NCBI GenBank assembly: GCA_963787045.1 | Contig: CAWBBR010000002.1 | Coordinates: 248,001 to 312,000, forward strand | Source: DATJGR01 sp963787045 | GTDB lineage: Bacteria > Pseudomonadota > Gammaproteobacteria > Pseudomonadales > Azotimanducaceae | Direction of reading: 5' to 3' | Length of the DNA stretch: 64,000 nt | Shown here: positions 28,391 through 37,649 of the stretch, piece by piece | How the letters are laid out: every line of letters starts with the position of its first letter | Position numbering within the stretch: position 1 is the first letter of the stretch | Program-made: the position numbers and the translations under genes | Notes under the pieces: generated by a model | The model's database searches: none | Told to the model about the DNA's origin: nothing | What the model saw: only the letters and a program-made list of their open reading frames with translations

Positions 28391-30072
28391 CAGGGCACGG
28401 GATCTATGACGGTCTCACCGCGCTGGAACGCGTCCAGGTGTGCCTGCAGCACTTCAACCACTTCGGACTCTTCCTGTTCTTTCGCCGCGTCGACGGCCTG
28501 CTGCTGCAACGCCACGGCGCGCGTGAAGTTGCCGTTCGCGGCGTACGCGGCGGCCCAGGTGTCGAGGTAGGCGGGATTCTTGCGCGCCGCTTCGTCGGCG
28601 GACATCGCGCGATCCATGATCTCCAGCGCATAGCTCGGCTTGCGCAACGGCTCGAGATGGGAGACCGCAAGCGTCCACGCCACTTCGTTGACGATGTTCA
28701 CGTCCTCTGGCGACGTGCTGACGGCGGATTTGAACCACGTCAGCGCCTGACGGTAGCTCTGCGAAACGCCGACGCCTTTCGCGTACAGATTGCCGAGCAG
28801 CAGCATCGCTTCCGGTTCGCCCGCTTTCGCTTCTTCGACGAGCCACGCGCGCGCCTGCGGATCGAACTCGTGCGTATTGTCCTGAGTCAGCAGAAACCGT
28901 ACGTACTGCAATCGCGCGCGCGTGTCGCCGGTAGCGGCAGCCTGCTTGAAGTAGTCGACGGCGAGCGCTTCGTCTTTCGGTACGTGCGAGCCCTCGGCGT
29001 ACAGATGCCCGAGCCACATCAGCGCATTGGGGTTGTTCAATTCGGCGGACTGCTTCAGCAGCGCCATTCCCGATTCGACGTTGTCTTCGCCGTAGTCGCC
29101 GTCGAGGTAGAGACCCGCGAGCGCGAACATCGCTTCGTCCGAGCCCACCGCGATCGCGTGCAGATACTGTTCGAGGACGAACTCCATCGCTTCTTTGCGG
29201 GCATCGCCTTCGAGGTCGCGGGCTTCCAGCTGATACACGCGCGCGAGCATCAGGTTCGCCAGCACGTTGCCGGTGCGACTCGCCGCGCTCAACCAATCGG
29301 CGGATTCGCGAAACCGGTTCTGCCCGAGCAGGTAGGCGCCGATGGCGGCTTGCGCGGCGGAATCGTCGCTGCGCGCGAGGTATCCGATCAACATGCCGGC
29401 GCTGAACGGTTTGTCGCCTGTCGTGCCGCCGTCGGCCTGCTCTTCTTTTTCGACGGTGCTCTCGACGGCGTGGTACGCCGCCGACAGATCGAAATAGATG
29501 CTCTGCAGCGGACCTTTCTCGGGGCGCGCGCTGACCAACATCATGAAGGGGATCTTCTCGCCGCTGTGGTACATGGAACCGACAGAGGTGAGTCCGCGTA
29601 TCCGGAGAAACGCCTGCGCCTCAGCGGACGACATGACCGGATACGGTCTGTCTTTCGAACCGTCGCCCGCGTTCTCGATCGATTTCGTGATCTTTTCCAC
29701 CCAGACCTGATGCTGAGTGACGGACTCCGGCGCTTCGACGTGTTCGTAAAAGCGCACCAGTGCGTAATGTCCGGCGAGGCTGCCGTAGTAGAGGTTCAGA
29801 ATGGCGCTGCCTACCGCACCGAGCCGCAGCGGCTCGTCCACCATCATGCCGAGCGCCTGTTGCTCGAGCGGCGCGAGTTGTTGCATCCGCTGGTCGAAAT
29901 CGGGTGCCGCGAGGAATGCCTCGCGCAATTCTTCGACTGAGACGGCTTCGCCGTCGTCGGCGGCCTTGTACAGCGTTTCGTAGTCGGGATGGGGCGCGGC
30001 AGTCTGGCATCCGGCCAGCGCGATCAGCGTCAACCAAAGCGCCATCCGGTGCGCCAGAGTGGCGGTGCGCAT
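28390..30072 (-). CDS. Sel1-repeat (TPR-like) lipoprotein
   Basis: About 560 residues. The N-terminus has a lipoprotein signal (LTLIALAGC, lipobox ALAGC), so it is probably anchored in a membrane facing the periplasm. The middle and C-terminal parts hold Sel1-type helical repeats: AMFALAGLYLDGDYGEDN, ALMWLGHLYAEGSHVPKD and AMLLLGNLYAKGVGVSQSYR, followed by a TPR-like end. These are protein-interaction scaffolds. The ATG at 30072 is chosen because a GGAAG lies upstream; 30090 and 30045 are alternatives. It is followed immediately by mnmH. The partner or function is unknown. Confidence 0.82.
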   Translation of the reverse strand: MRTATLAHRMALWLTLIALAGCQTAAPHPDYETLYKAADDGEAVSVEELREAFLAAPDFDQRMQQLAPLEQQALGMMVDEPLRLGAVGSAILNLYYGSLAGHYALVRFYEHVEAPESVTQHQVWVEKITKSIENAGDGSKDRPYPVMSSAEAQAFLRIRGLTSVGSMYHSGEKIPFMMLVSARPEKGPLQSIYFDLSAAYHAVESTVEKEEQADGGTTGDKPFSAGMLIGYLARSDDSAAQAAIGAYLLGQNRFRESADWLSAASRTGNVLANLMLARVYQLEARDLEGDARKEAMEFVLEQYLHAIAVGSDEAMFALAGLYLDGDYGEDNVESGMALLKQSAELNNPNALMWLGHLYAEGSHVPKDEALAVDYFKQAAATGDTRARLQYVRFLLTQDNTHEFDPQARAWLVEEAKAGEPEAMLLLGNLYAKGVGVSQSYRQALTWFKSAVSTSPEDVNIVNEVAWTLAVSHLEPLRKPSYALEIMDRAMSADEAARKNPAYLDTWAAAYAANGNFTRAVALQQQAVDAAKEQEESEVVEVLQAHLDAFQRGETVIDPVP

Positions 30073-30221
30073 ATGCAAAGAAACTTCCATCGAATATCGG
30101 CCGCGAGTGTAACGCACCTTTAGACCGCGGTTCATGGCGGGTGTCACCGTTCTGTCCCTGTTTGGTTGCGAACCTTTTGCTACGGTTACAATCCAACCTC
30201 GCGTCACGTAGGAGACAGGCG

Positions 30222-30873
30222 ATGGGAATGGAACGCAAACTGCGATTGCCGCGCGCCGAAGAAGCGCTGCCCGGACGCACCGAAGCGATGCGTGTTCCGC
30301 CAACGCACTTCGTCAACGGTCATCCGTTGAAAGGGCCATTCGCTGCGAATCTGCAGCAGGCCGTGTTTGGAATGGGCTGCTTCTGGGGCGCTGAGCGGCG
30401 CTTCTGGCAAACCCCCGGCGTGTTCAGCACCGCGGTCGGGTATGCCGGTGGAATCACGCCGAACCCGACCTACGAAGAAGTGTGCTCTGGTGCAACGGGC
30501 CACAGCGAAGTGGTGCTCGTCGTGTTCGATCCGGCGATCGTGAGCTACGAGGAACTGCTGCGCGTGTTCTGGGAAGCGCACGACCCGACGCAAGGCATGC
30601 GGCAGGGCAACGACATCGGCACGCAGTATCGCTCGGTCATCTATACGTACGACGACGCCCAACTCGAGGCGCGCGCGTCGATCCGAGCGCATGTTCCAGG
30701 ATGCATTGAAGGCATCGGGCTACGGTGCGATCACGACCGAGATCCGCAGCGCGCCGGAGTTCTACTACGCCGAGCACTATCACCAGCAGTATCTGGCGAA
30801 GGTTCCGAACGGGTATTGCGGACTGGGCGGCACCGGCGTGTGCATGCCGTCGCGGGAAGCAGCGGTATCCTGA
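30222..30873 (+). CDS. msrA: peptide-methionine (S)-S-oxide reductase (frameshifted near 30690)
   Basis: About 216 residues with one net +1 change. MGMERKLRLPRAEEALPGR precedes the catalytic GMGCFWGAERRFW (GCFWG motif with the active cysteine), then GYAGG, the HSEVV and FDPAIVSYEELL core. The C-terminal part, MFQDALKASGYGAITTEI to YCGLGGTGVCMP, is in another frame. It reduces methionine sulfoxide in proteins, and the second cysteines near the end are probably the resolving residues. The start has GGAG 7 bases upstream. It is divergent from the Sel1 lipoprotein and convergent with the zinc-ribbon gene. Confidence 0.9.
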
Positions 30874-30875
30874 CC

Positions 30876-31061
30876 TCAGTCGAGCGTCGTCTTCGTGGTG
30901 CCGCAGCGTTCGCACCTGTGCAGCGTGACGAGGCGGCCGCGATGTACGTCGAACTGCTTTTTTTGCGCGACCTGCCATTTGTGAAAACCGCTGCTGCACA
31001 GCGTTTTGCCTTGTGCGCGCTTCGTCGCTGAAGGGCGGCGGAACTTGATGACTTCGCCCAC
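30876..31061 (-). CDS. small CxxC zinc-ribbon-like protein
   Basis: A 61-residue basic protein beginning GTG (read MGEVIKFRRPSATKRAQG). It has a single cysteine in KTLCSSGFHKW and a CxxC pair in HRCERCGTTKT, and could bind zinc with the intervening histidines. A strong GGAGGA ribosome-binding site about 10 bases upstream supports this short gene and its GTG start. Similar small proteins occur widely in gammaproteobacteria; their function is not known to me. It stops 2 bases after the convergent msrA stop. Confidence 0.75.
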   Translation of the reverse strand: MGEVIKFRRPSATKRAQGKTLCSSGFHKWQVAQKKQFDVHRGRLVTLHRCERCGTTKTTLD

Positions 31062-31148
31062 GATTCGGTGCTCCTCCCCGGGGCGTTCACGCTAGCACAT
31101 CCCCAGGGCCGGGTTTAACATCCGGAACCCTTTTTGGAGATGCCACCA

Positions 31149-31520
31149 GTGCAACTCGCCGACGCCGAATATTTCAGCCTCGCGACGTTTCGCAAGAACG
31201 GCGACGCGGTGCCCACACCGGTCTGGTTCGCCGCGGCCGGCGACACGTATTACGTGTTCAGCTCGCCCAACGTCGGCAAGGTCAAACGCATTCGGCTGAC
31301 ATCGCGTGCGCGCGTCGCCGTGTGCGACATCCGCGGCAAGCTGCTCGGCGACTGGATCGAAGCGCGTGCGCGGCTCGTGTCCGACGCCGACGAGATCCGC
31401 ACCGCCTATGTGGCGCTGCGCCGCAAGTACCGCTTCAAGATGCTGATCGGCGACTTCTTCGCCAAGCTGAGTGGTCGTTTCGATCGTCGCCAGTTCATAG
31501 CAGTGACGCTCGCGCCATGA
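31149..31520 (+). CDS. PPOX class F420/FMN-dependent oxidoreductase
   Basis: A 123-residue split-barrel protein: ADAEYFSLATFRKNGDAVPT, PVWFAAAGDTYYVFSSPNVG and RIRLTSRARVAVCDIRGK match the short PPOX family (Rv-type PNPOx-like). A GGAG at 31136-31139 is nine bases before the GTG at 31149 but directly abuts an in-frame ATG at 31140, so the GTG is the better start. The stop overlaps the CaiB-type gene by 4 bases (ATGA). The redox substrate is unknown; co-occurrence with an LLM oxidoreductase elsewhere in the window hints at deazaflavin or flavin use. Confidence 0.78.
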   Translation: MQLADAEYFSLATFRKNGDAVPTPVWFAAAGDTYYVFSSPNVGKVKRIRLTSRARVAVCDIRGKLLGDWIEARARLVSDADEIRTAYVALRRKYRFKMLIGDFFAKLSGRFDRRQFIAVTLAP

Positions 31521-32684
31521 CTCATCCGTTGGCGGGAATTCGCGTTCTCGACATGTCGCGCGTGTTGGCCGGTCCGTTCGCCGGCAGAATGCTGGCCGAC
31601 CTCGGCGCGGACGTCGTCAAGGTGGAACCGCCCGAAGGCGACGTGACGCGCAACTGGGGCGCGCGCATCCACGGTCAGGCCGGCTACTTCAATCAGCAGA
31701 ACGTCGGCAAACGCGGTATCTGCGTGAACCTCGACGTCGACGGCGGCGCGGCGCTGATCAAGCAACTCGTCGCGCAGGCCGACGTGCTGATCGAGAACTT
31801 CCGGCCCGACGTGATGCCGAGACTCGGACTCGGCTACGACGTGCTGAAGCGGGTCAACCCGCGCCTCGTGATGCTGTCGATCTCCGGGTTCGGCCACAAC
31901 GGACCGGAGTCGCGCCGCGCAGCGTACGCACCGATCGTGCACGCCGAGTCGGGGCTGATCGCGCGCCAGAAGAAGATTACCGGCGCACACGCCACCGACA
32001 TCGGCGTTTCGATCGCCGATACGAACGCGGCGCTGCACGGACTGGTCGGGTTGCTGTCGGCGTTGTTGATGCGGCAACGCACCGGTGAAGGGCAACACAT
32101 CGACATCGCGATGATCGATTCGATGCTGGTCACCGATGACCACCTGCACTACACCGTCGACGGCGCCGAGCACCTCAAACCGATGCCGAGCGAAGTGTGG
32201 GATACCGCGGCGGGCACGCTGCTGATCGCAAGCGACTTCCGGCACGTCTGGAAACAACTGACCACGCGCGCCGGCGTGATCGATCCGACGCCGGCCGACG
32301 CGACGCTGGACGAGAAGATCAGAGTGCGCCGCGCCACCGCGCACGCGTATTTCAAAAACCTGCCGGATCGCGCCGCGGTCATCAAGGCGCTCGATGGCAT
32401 GAACCTCGCGTGGGGCGACGTGCGCGAAGGCGCGGAGACGCTCGAACTGCCGACGATTCAGCACCGCGGCACGATCACGCGCGTCGACGATCAGCGGCGG
32501 CGGTGAACGGCCGGTGGTGCAGTCGCCGTATCGCTTCTCCGCCGCGAGCAGCGGCGCGCGCGGTGGTTCGCCGAGACAGGGCGAACACAACGCCGACGTT
32601 CTCGCCGATTGGCTCGGCTTCGATGGGCCGACCATCGAATCACTGCGCGCGAGCGGCGTACTGATGAGCGCCGATGGCGCGTGA
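31517..32684 (+). CDS. CaiB/BaiF family CoA-transferase (frameshifted at about 32493)
   Basis: About 388 residues with one net +1 change. A class III CoA-transferase: MTHPLAGIRVLDMSRVLAGP, GRMLADLGADVVKVEPPEGD, GKRGICVNLD and GEGQHIDIAMIDSML, with the aspartate of the last motif as likely nucleophile. The C-terminus, GERPVVQSPYRFSAASSG and GEHNADVLADWLG, is in another frame. Removing one A in GATCAGCGGCGG gives DDRGGGERPVVQ. It moves CoA between carboxylic acids in catabolic pathways. Its end overlaps the Hsp70-like gene by 4 bases (GTGA) and its start overlaps the PPOX gene, giving a three-gene coupled unit. Confidence 0.87.
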
Positions 32685-34090
32685 GTAGTCCGGTGCAGCA
32701 CGTCGGCGTCGGCATCGACTTCGGAACCACCAACACGGCGGCCGCCGTTTACGACGGCAAGCAGGTGTTGCTGATCGAACTCGATGCGCCCGCGCAGATC
32801 ATGCCGTCGGCCACCTACATCGATTCGGACCTGCAGACGCTGGTCGGCCAGCGCGCGATCGAACGCTACATCGCCGACAACACCGGGCGCACCGTCGAAC
32901 TGATTCCCGAGGTGATCGGCGAATCGACGTTGATGGTGGGCGATCCGGATCCGGAAGGGCGTCGCCCCGTCGAGACGCTGACGCGGAAGGTCTATGGCCA
33001 ACCCGTGCGAGACGGCGGGTTGAAGGGGCGATTGTTCCGCGGCGTCAAACGGCTGCTCGGCGATCCGAACGTGCGGCGGCTGATGGTGTTCGATCATCCG
33101 TTCCGGCTCGTTGCGCTGATTACGCCGATCCTGTTGCACGTGCGCAAAGAGATCGAAGCGAGCGTCGGTTCGGCGCCTCGCGCGTGGGTCGGTCATCCGG
33201 TGAAGTTCGAGGGGCGCGATCCGCATCGCGGCCAGCTGGCACTCGCCCGACTCGGTGAGGCCTACGGACATGCCGGAATAAAAGAGCACGTGTTTTATCC
33301 CGAACCGGTGGCGGCGGCCGTCAGCTATCTCGTGGCGCATCCCGAGATGGCAGGGCGGCGCGTGCTAACGGTCGATTTCGGGGGCGGTACGCTCGATTTC
33401 AGCATACTGCGCGCCACCGGCGACGACTTCGACGTCATCGCGACGCACGGCGTCGCGCTGGGCGGCGATCACATCGACCAGCGGCTGTTCCGCACGTTGT
33501 TGTTTCCGGCGCTCGGCAAAGGCGAAATCTGGCGCAGGCGCGGTTTCGACAAGGAAGAAATCGAAACGCGATTCCCGTTCGAGGATTACGAGGATCTGTT
33601 GCTGAACTGGGCCGTGACGTATCTCTTGAACCAGAACAAGTACACCACGCCGATGATGGATTGCATCGCGCGCGGCGGCTCGGGCGCGCACAAGTTCCGC
33701 CGGCTGCGTGAGTTGATCCAGCACAACTTGAGCTATTCGGTGTTCCAGTCGATCAAGGACTTCAAGGCCAGATTGTCGGTAGAAGACGAAGCGGTGTTGG
33801 ACATCCCGGAGATCGACATCGAAATTCGGCTGACCCGCGCGCGATTCGAAGAGTTGATCGGCGACCTGCTGCAGCAGTTCGAACAGGGCGTGGAAGAAAC
33901 GCTGGCGAAGGCCAGCCTCGGATCCGACTCCATCGACCTGGTGCTGCGCACCGGCGGTTCGTCGTTGATCCCGGCGGTGCGGCGGATTCTCGAAGCGCGC
34001 TTTCCGGGCCGCGTCGTCGAACACGATCCGTTCACGTCGGTCGCAGCGGGGCTCGCGATCGCCGACTACCGCGGTCACCGTTACGGCTGA
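32681..34090 (+). CDS. Hsp70-like (YegD-type) protein lacking a substrate-binding domain
   Basis: A 469-residue actin-fold ATPase: phosphate-1 loop VGIDFGTTNTAAAVY, phosphate-2 DFGGGTLDFSI, adenosine site RTGGSSLIPAVRRILE and VGHPVKF. It corresponds to the nucleotide-binding domain of Hsp70 with an inserted segment (about 260-400), but lacks the beta-sandwich substrate-binding domain of DnaK, as in E. coli YegD. The start is a GTG at 32681 overlapping the CoA-transferase stop. No DnaJ or GrpE genes are nearby. Its client is unknown; the coupling to CaiB and PPOX genes is unusual. Confidence 0.87.
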   Translation: MSSPVQHVGVGIDFGTTNTAAAVYDGKQVLLIELDAPAQIMPSATYIDSDLQTLVGQRAIERYIADNTGRTVELIPEVIGESTLMVGDPDPEGRRPVETLTRKVYGQPVRDGGLKGRLFRGVKRLLGDPNVRRLMVFDHPFRLVALITPILLHVRKEIEASVGSAPRAWVGHPVKFEGRDPHRGQLALARLGEAYGHAGIKEHVFYPEPVAAAVSYLVAHPEMAGRRVLTVDFGGGTLDFSILRATGDDFDVIATHGVALGGDHIDQRLFRTLLFPALGKGEIWRRRGFDKEEIETRFPFEDYEDLLLNWAVTYLLNQNKYTTPMMDCIARGGSGAHKFRRLRELIQHNLSYSVFQSIKDFKARLSVEDEAVLDIPEIDIEIRLTRARFEELIGDLLQQFEQGVEETLAKASLGSDSIDLVLRTGGSSLIPAVRRILEARFPGRVVEHDPFTSVAAGLAIADYRGHRYG

Positions 34091-34714
34091 TCACCGTCCT
34101 GTTCGGGCGGTTCCCACTTGGGGTCTACGGCCTGGAAGAACGATTGCATCATCCGGTACGTCAGCCCCCACACGAAGTGACCTCCGTTGATACGGTAGCC
34201 GCTGAACAACACCGGCGATCCGTTCACTACGCGCTCTTCTGCCGTGTGATTGACGCCCTTCGCAATCGGATCGAGTGGAGTCCACACCACTTCCGCCACT
34301 TCGTGATTCGGCAGGAACGGCGTCTCGTGCTCCAACCGGAATACATAAGGCGCGATCACCATGTTCAGCGGCCGGCCACGCGGTTGTGCGCGCTGATGAT
34401 CGATGGTGCCGATGTGTTTTCCGTTCTCGACGCAGATCGAGACCGATCTCTTCGCGCGTTTCGCGAATTGCCGCATCGAGCAGCGACGTGTCTGACGATT
34501 CGATATGGCCGCCCGGAAAAGCCATGTGGCCGGACCAGGGATCGCCGCTCTTTTCCGCGCGGCGGATGAACAGCAGATCGGTGACGTTGGTGCCGGAGCG
34601 ATCCCGTTCTCGCAGGATGATAGCGACGGCTGCCTGTCGCGTAGACGGTCTGATGGGCGAAAGCTGAGCCTCGTAGTTCGCGAGACGTCGCTCGATATCC
34701 GGTAGCGTGATCAC
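34081..34714 (-). CDS. NUDIX hydrolase, CoA pyrophosphatase-like (frameshifted at about 34427)
   Basis: About 210 residues across one net +1 change. A NUDIX box is visible as GGHIESSDTSLLDAAIRE followed by TREEIGLD, the G-x5-E-x7-REUxEE pattern. The start VITLPDIERRLANYEAQLSP and RQAAVAIILRE resemble the NudL-type CoA pyrophosphatases. The C-terminal part (NGKHIGTIDHQR, FVWGLTYRMMQSF) is in another frame. The GTG at 34714 is the only suitable start before the divergent thioesterase. It hydrolyses nucleoside diphosphate-linked compounds, perhaps CoA derivatives. Its stop overlaps the end of the Hsp70-like gene by 10 bases. Confidence 0.83.
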
Positions 34715-34766
34715 GGTTTGTATTCTTTGGAAAAGCGCCCATGATATCCAGCCAATTTTCTTGCGG

Positions 34767-35177
34767 ATGAACGTTCCCGTGTCGTTGATCGAGTCGCCGG
34801 CCAACCGTTGTTTCGTTTGTGGTCCTTCGAATCCGATCGGATTGAAGCTGAATTTTCGGATCGACGGCGACGTGTGTCGTGCCGAGTTCACGCCGGGCGA
34901 ACAGCACATGGGATATCAGGGTCTCACGCACGGCGGCATCATCTTCAGTTTGCTCGACGACGTGATGGCGAACTGGTTGTGGCTGCAAGGCGAACGCTGC
35001 TTCACCGCGCGCGCCGATATCCGCTATCGCGCGTCGCTGCCGATCGGCACGCCGGTGCGTGTCGAGGGGCGCATGGTGAAACGCAAAGGTCGATTGGTTC
35101 AGCTCGAAGGACGCGTGATCCGGCAGGAAGACGATGCCACCATCGCCGAAGCGACCGGCAGCTTCATGACGGACTAG
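34767..35177 (+). CDS. PaaI family hotdog thioesterase
   Basis: A 136-residue hotdog-fold protein. NRCFVCGPSNPIGLKLNF is a motif of the 4HBT/PaaI group, and LTHGGIIFSLLDDVMANWL is the catalytic helix region with an aspartate at the expected place. FTARADIRYRASLPIGTPV completes the fold. It cleaves acyl-CoA thioesters. The start at 34767 is used because the family motif begins soon after; 34707 is a longer alternative overlapping the NUDIX gene. It is divergent from the NUDIX gene and convergent with GST. Confidence 0.86.
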   Translation: MNVPVSLIESPANRCFVCGPSNPIGLKLNFRIDGDVCRAEFTPGEQHMGYQGLTHGGIIFSLLDDVMANWLWLQGERCFTARADIRYRASLPIGTPVRVEGRMVKRKGRLVQLEGRVIRQEDDATIAEATGSFMTD

Positions 35178-35194
35178 CAGGCTCGTTCGCGTGA

Positions 35195-35953
35195 TCAGCG
35201 AACGACCGGACGATGCCGCTCGTACATCTCCAACGCCCAGCGACCGGCCGCGTGATTGCGCCACTTCTCCGTTAGCTCCGCCAGGCGCTCCGGCATCGGA
35301 CCCGGCTTCTTCATGTCGGGATGCGGCGGATCGATCAGCGGCGCAATGAGCGATGCTGCGGTGAGGTCGGCGATGCTGAACGAGTCGCCGGCCAGATAGC
35401 CGGCGTTGCCGACGAGTTTCGCGATCGATTGCATGTTGGTGGTCAACAAGCGATCTGCCTCGGCGATCGCGTGATCGCTGGTGATCCCGTTCGCGTCCTT
35501 GATGCGACCTTTCACCAGCGGCAGAAGCCCGCGATAAAGCGCGCGCGTGAACGGCGGCTTTCCCGTAGCGAACAGGCGCGCGATGTAGTCGGGCTCGTCG
35601 AGCATCGCGACGAACGCGCATATCCGCGCCGCCGGCCCTACCACGAAGTCGAAATGGCGGGCGATCTCGCGCGCCCGCTCGCGCTGGTCTTCGTCCTTGG
35701 GCAATAGCGACGGCACGTCGGTGAAGAGCAGTTCCAGTCGTTCGATGATCCACGCGGAGTCGTGTACGTACTGATCGTTGATGCGTAACACCGGCGTTTG
35801 CGTTTGGCCGGTGAGCTTCTTGATCGTGCGTGCGTGCGGCCCGGGCAGCAGATCGGTGCGTTGGTGCGACAGTCCTTTGTGATCGAGCGCCCATCGCACC
35901 TTCTCGTTGAAGTGCGAGTAGCGAAACTGAAACAGTTCGAGATCCACGCTCAT
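35195..35953 (-). CDS. glutathione S-transferase family protein
   Basis: A 252-residue GST-like protein. The N-terminal thioredoxin-like domain is LELFQFRYSHFNEKVRWALD, GQTQTPVLRINDQYVHDSAW (cis-proline TPVL). A helical C-terminal domain follows with LAGDSFSIADLTAASLIAPL (the conserved GST N-capping box). It uses glutathione conjugation or a related thiol reaction for detoxification or dehalogenation. The ATG at 35953 begins just before the first strand. A MAPEG gene lies divergently 186 bases away, so two glutathione-related enzymes face each other. Confidence 0.87.
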   Translation of the reverse strand: MSVDLELFQFRYSHFNEKVRWALDHKGLSHQRTDLLPGPHARTIKKLTGQTQTPVLRINDQYVHDSAWIIERLELLFTDVPSLLPKDEDQRERAREIARHFDFVVGPAARICAFVAMLDEPDYIARLFATGKPPFTRALYRGLLPLVKGRIKDANGITSDHAIAEADRLLTTNMQSIAKLVGNAGYLAGDSFSIADLTAASLIAPLIDPPHPDMKKPGPMPERLAELTEKWRNHAAGRWALEMYERHRPVVR

Positions 35954-36139
35954 GATGTGCGCATGATGCGGTTGCGATGCTTCGGACACAACGCAACGCA
36001 ATCGACTTCGTCGGCGCGGGATTGCGCCTTAGTGAGCTTGATCATCAACGAACCAATGAGTGATGATCCGCCGTCGGCAGGATCGCCGCATTGCGACGAC
36101 CGCCGCGTTTGAAACGTAATCGAATCGTAGGGGGTTGCG

Positions 36140-36523
36140 ATGGCCTGGGTCACCATAGTCGCCATGTTGGCGCTTCTCGAGTATTTCTTCTTCAGCATCA
36201 AGGTCGGTCAAGCGCGCGGAAAATACGGGGTAAAAGCGCCCGCGACGACCGGCAACGAACATTTCGAACGCTACCATCGCGTGCACCAGAACACGATGGA
36301 ACAACTGGTCATGTTTCTACCCAGCCTGTTCACCTTTGCGAGTCTCGTATCGGAAATGTGGGCCGCAATTCTCGGCGTCGTGTTCATCATCGGCCGTGCG
36401 CTCTACTTCAACCTGTACATCGGCAATCCGGACAAGCGCGGCCCCGGCGTGCTCATCTCGGTGCTGGCGACCGCGACGCTGATCATCGGTTCGATTGTCG
36501 GCGCGATCATGAAGCTGGTCTGA
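36140..36523 (+). CDS. MAPEG family membrane protein
   Basis: A 127-residue protein with four transmembrane helices (about 2-20, 56-75, 76-92, 103-125). The MAPEG pattern is ARGKYGVKAPATTGNEHFER, YHRVHQNTMEQLVMFLP and GRALYFNLYIGNPDKRGPG. MAPEG proteins are trimeric membrane glutathione transferases or peroxidases acting on lipophilic electrophiles. The ATG at 36140 has a GGGGG about 9 bases upstream. It stands alone between the divergent GST and the convergent epoxide hydrolase-like gene. Confidence 0.88.
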   Translation: MAWVTIVAMLALLEYFFFSIKVGQARGKYGVKAPATTGNEHFERYHRVHQNTMEQLVMFLPSLFTFASLVSEMWAAILGVVFIIGRALYFNLYIGNPDKRGPGVLISVLATATLIIGSIVGAIMKLV

Positions 36524-36570
36524 TTCGACTGGGCGCCGCGCACGAGCGGCGCCGATCTTCCCGGCGATTC

Positions 36571-37516
36571 CTACGGCTGATATTTGCGCGCCAGCCAGCC
36601 GAGCATGAGCCGGTTCGTTTCCTCGGGTTTTTCCTGCTGAATCCAGTGCCCGCACTGGAGTGTTTCCACCTCCACGTTCGGCACGAACTGCGTGAGGCGA
36701 TCCGACGCCTGCACCATGTCGTAGCGGCCGTGGATCATCAGCGCGGGACACGTCACCTTCTGCGGGAACGTGCCGAGCGTCTTCCAGTTGCGCGTGAAGT
36801 TCCGGTACCAGTTGATCGGCCCGGTGAAACCGCCTTCCGTAAACGCCTTTGCGAAGACGTCGAGTTCCGCTTCCGACATCATCAGCCGTCCGCGCGGGTT
36901 CTGCTCTTCGACGAGGTTGATCATCGCCATGCCGGGTCGCAGCGCGTCTGGCATTGGCGCGCGGATCGTTCCACTGTCCCGTGCGATACAGATTGCGCAG
37001 CAGGTTCTTCGGGTCTTTCGCGAACGCCGCGTCGGCCACACCCGGCTTGCGGTTGAAATGCACGATGTAGAAATCGTCGCCGCGCAGCTTCTCCCAGATT
37101 TCGACCCACTCGGTGGTGCCGCGCTCCAGAAACGACACGCTCAGATTGATCACGCCGGCCACGCGGTCCGGATGCATTACCGCCATCGCCCAAACGACGA
37201 GCGCGCCCCAGTCGTGCCCGACGAACAGCGCTTTCTCGTAACCGTAGTGATCTAACAGGCCGACAAGGTCGCTGGTGAGCTGAACGATGTCGTAAGCCTC
37301 CACCGGTTTGGGTTTGTCGGTGCGACCGTAACCACGCTGGTCCGGTGCGAGCACGTGATAACCGGCGTCGGCCAGCGGCTGGATCTGATGCCGCCAGGAG
37401 AATGCGAGTTCCGGAAAGCCGTGGCACAGCACGATCGGTCTGCCGGCGCCTTGTTCGTAAACGGCCATGCGGATGCCGTTCGTCGTGATGAATGTCGGGT
37501 TGTCGAATGCGCTCAT
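36571..37516 (-). CDS. alpha/beta hydrolase, epoxide hydrolase-like (frameshifted at about 36957)
   Basis: About 314 residues with one net +1 change. The N-terminal half contains VLCHGFPELAFSWRHQI (oxyanion HGFP), DQRGYGRTDKP and nucleophile elbow GHDWGA, the aspartate nucleophile typical of epoxide hydrolases. The C-terminal half (INWYRNFTRNWK, ALMIHGRYDMV, LQCGHWIQQEKPEE) is in another frame. Tyrosines in NWYRN fit the cap-domain proton donors. It would open epoxides to diols. Removing one C in CGCGCCAATG restores RAMPDALRPG. The start is the ATG at 37516, before SAFDNPTFITTNG. Confidence 0.86.
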
Positions 37517-37649
37517 GAGTCGGTCGGTATTTTGAAAGGTTGCTAACGTACGCGACCTCGTTCGGGCGAAGCAAGAAGAACGCGGCCGACTTGCGTGCCG
37601 TCGGTGCCGGCGATGACAATGCGGGCAATCCAAGCAAACGGGAAACGAC

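Noticed and set aside
31406..33340. A 644-codon antisense frame opposite the CaiB and Hsp70-like genes
   Set aside because: Same GC-bias effect; both sense genes have complete motifs.
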